From Struthidea cinerea (taxonomy: Eukaryota > Chordata > Aves > Passeriformes > Corcoracidae), in the NCBI GenBank assembly GCA_013397865.1, contig VZTI01002343.1, positions 1-64,000 of the forward strand: 64,000 bases of DNA, written 5' to 3'. Below the pieces are notes generated by a model. It was not told the origin of the DNA, made no database searches, and was given only the letters and a program-made list of their open reading frames with translations. Within the stretch, counting starts at the first letter, position 1; every line of letters begins with the position of its first letter. A program made the position numbers and the translations under genes. Positions 63,516-64,000 of this stretch are shown here, in pieces.

Positions 63516-63778
63516 AAATAATTGATATTAGTAAATGAAGATCATTAATTTTTAAAAAATCTCTAACCTTATTCATTTATACAGTATGTATTTGAGAGAT
63601 AAATATGATTAATGTAGATGCTGAGGATCTCCAAAAATCCTACCAGAAGTTTTGCATTATGATTTGTATTTGAAATGTTGCTTAGGAATATTTAAATTAA
63701 TATTAAATCAGAGTACTTACTACTTTATCTGTTGTGGACCCGTTTTGTTACTAGAAAGTCGTGATGAACAGAATATAT

Positions 63779-64000
63779 TGTGGAGGGCTGATTTTGGCTG
63801 GCTGCCAGCACCCCCCTCCGGCCAGGAGGACAGGAAAAAATAAGATGGATAAGATCATGGGTTGGGGTAAAGACAGTTTAATAAGAAAAACAAAAGCCAC
63901 ATGCAAAAAGGAAAAAAAAAATACTAAATTTATTCACCATTTCATGCCAGCAGACTGATGTCCAGTGAATTTCTGGGAAGCAGGGAATTGGTGCACATGG
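63779..64000 (-). mobile_element. Probable avian endogenous-retrovirus LTR, cut by window edge
   Basis: The segment begins near TGTGGAGGGCTGATTTTGGC and continues through GGCTGCCAGCACCCCCCTCC, GGGTTGGGGTAAAGACAGTT, AAAAGCCACATGCAAAAAGG and CATGCCAGCAGACTGATGTC. That order resembles the reverse complement of the 3' half of LTRs common in bird genomes. A minus-strand AATAAA lies at 63929-63934, as expected for the R region. No gag, pol or env sequence is in the window. The family assignment is from memory of such repeats, and the other LTR end lies beyond 64000. Confidence 0.5.

Larger units (their letters stand above)
54456..63778. other. TMEM117: TMEM117 intron
   Basis: AT-rich intron without a supported gene; open frames are short and domain-free. 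It contains a CR1 3' end at 62640-62740 and a (GTTTG)n run at 63494-63515. The stretch 55300-58900 is notably free of recognisable repeats. Confidence 0.5.

Overview
This window looks like intronic vertebrate DNA, most likely from a bird. It is AT-rich and has no operon structure. Two exons with consensus GT/AG splice sites are separated by tens of kilobases. The interspersed repeats are mostly CR1 LINE fragments of avian type, with one much older amniote-type CR1 and what appears to be the edge of an avian endogenous-retrovirus LTR at the right end. The species cannot be fixed from the sequence alone.

Layout: the backbone is the 5' part of TMEM117 on the + strand. Its first coding exon is at 1761-2037 (residues 1-93, with 28 nt of 5' UTR from 1733). 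The second coding exon is at 27935-28067 (residues 93-137). Both splice phases agree and rebuild the expected reading across the junction. Everything after 28068 is intron (at least 35.9 kb), so about three quarters of the protein lies beyond the window. The large intron between the two exons (2038-27934) hosts an antisense, apparently intact, single-coding-exon class A GPCR (20385-21389, 334 aa). It is P2Y-like in its scaffold but lacks both cysteines of the canonical TM3-ECL2 disulfide and the cationic residues that nucleotide and acid receptors of this group use. This is the most interesting object in the window.

Repeats: CR1 copies lie at 10668-10737 (+), 16473-17665 (-, with a reverse-transcriptase fragment), 30590-31135 (+), 53768-54455 (+) and 62640-62740 (+). 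Older CR1-like remnants lie at 2838-2925 (+) and 42300-43222 (+). The rest is AT-rich intron with short simple repeats, a few small tandem duplications, a perfect 19-bp-arm palindrome at 53141-53183, and several blocks that read like conserved non-coding elements. No tRNA, rRNA, CRISPR array or complete transposon was seen. TMEM117 and the nested receptor overlap only physically; nothing in the sequence shows a functional link.
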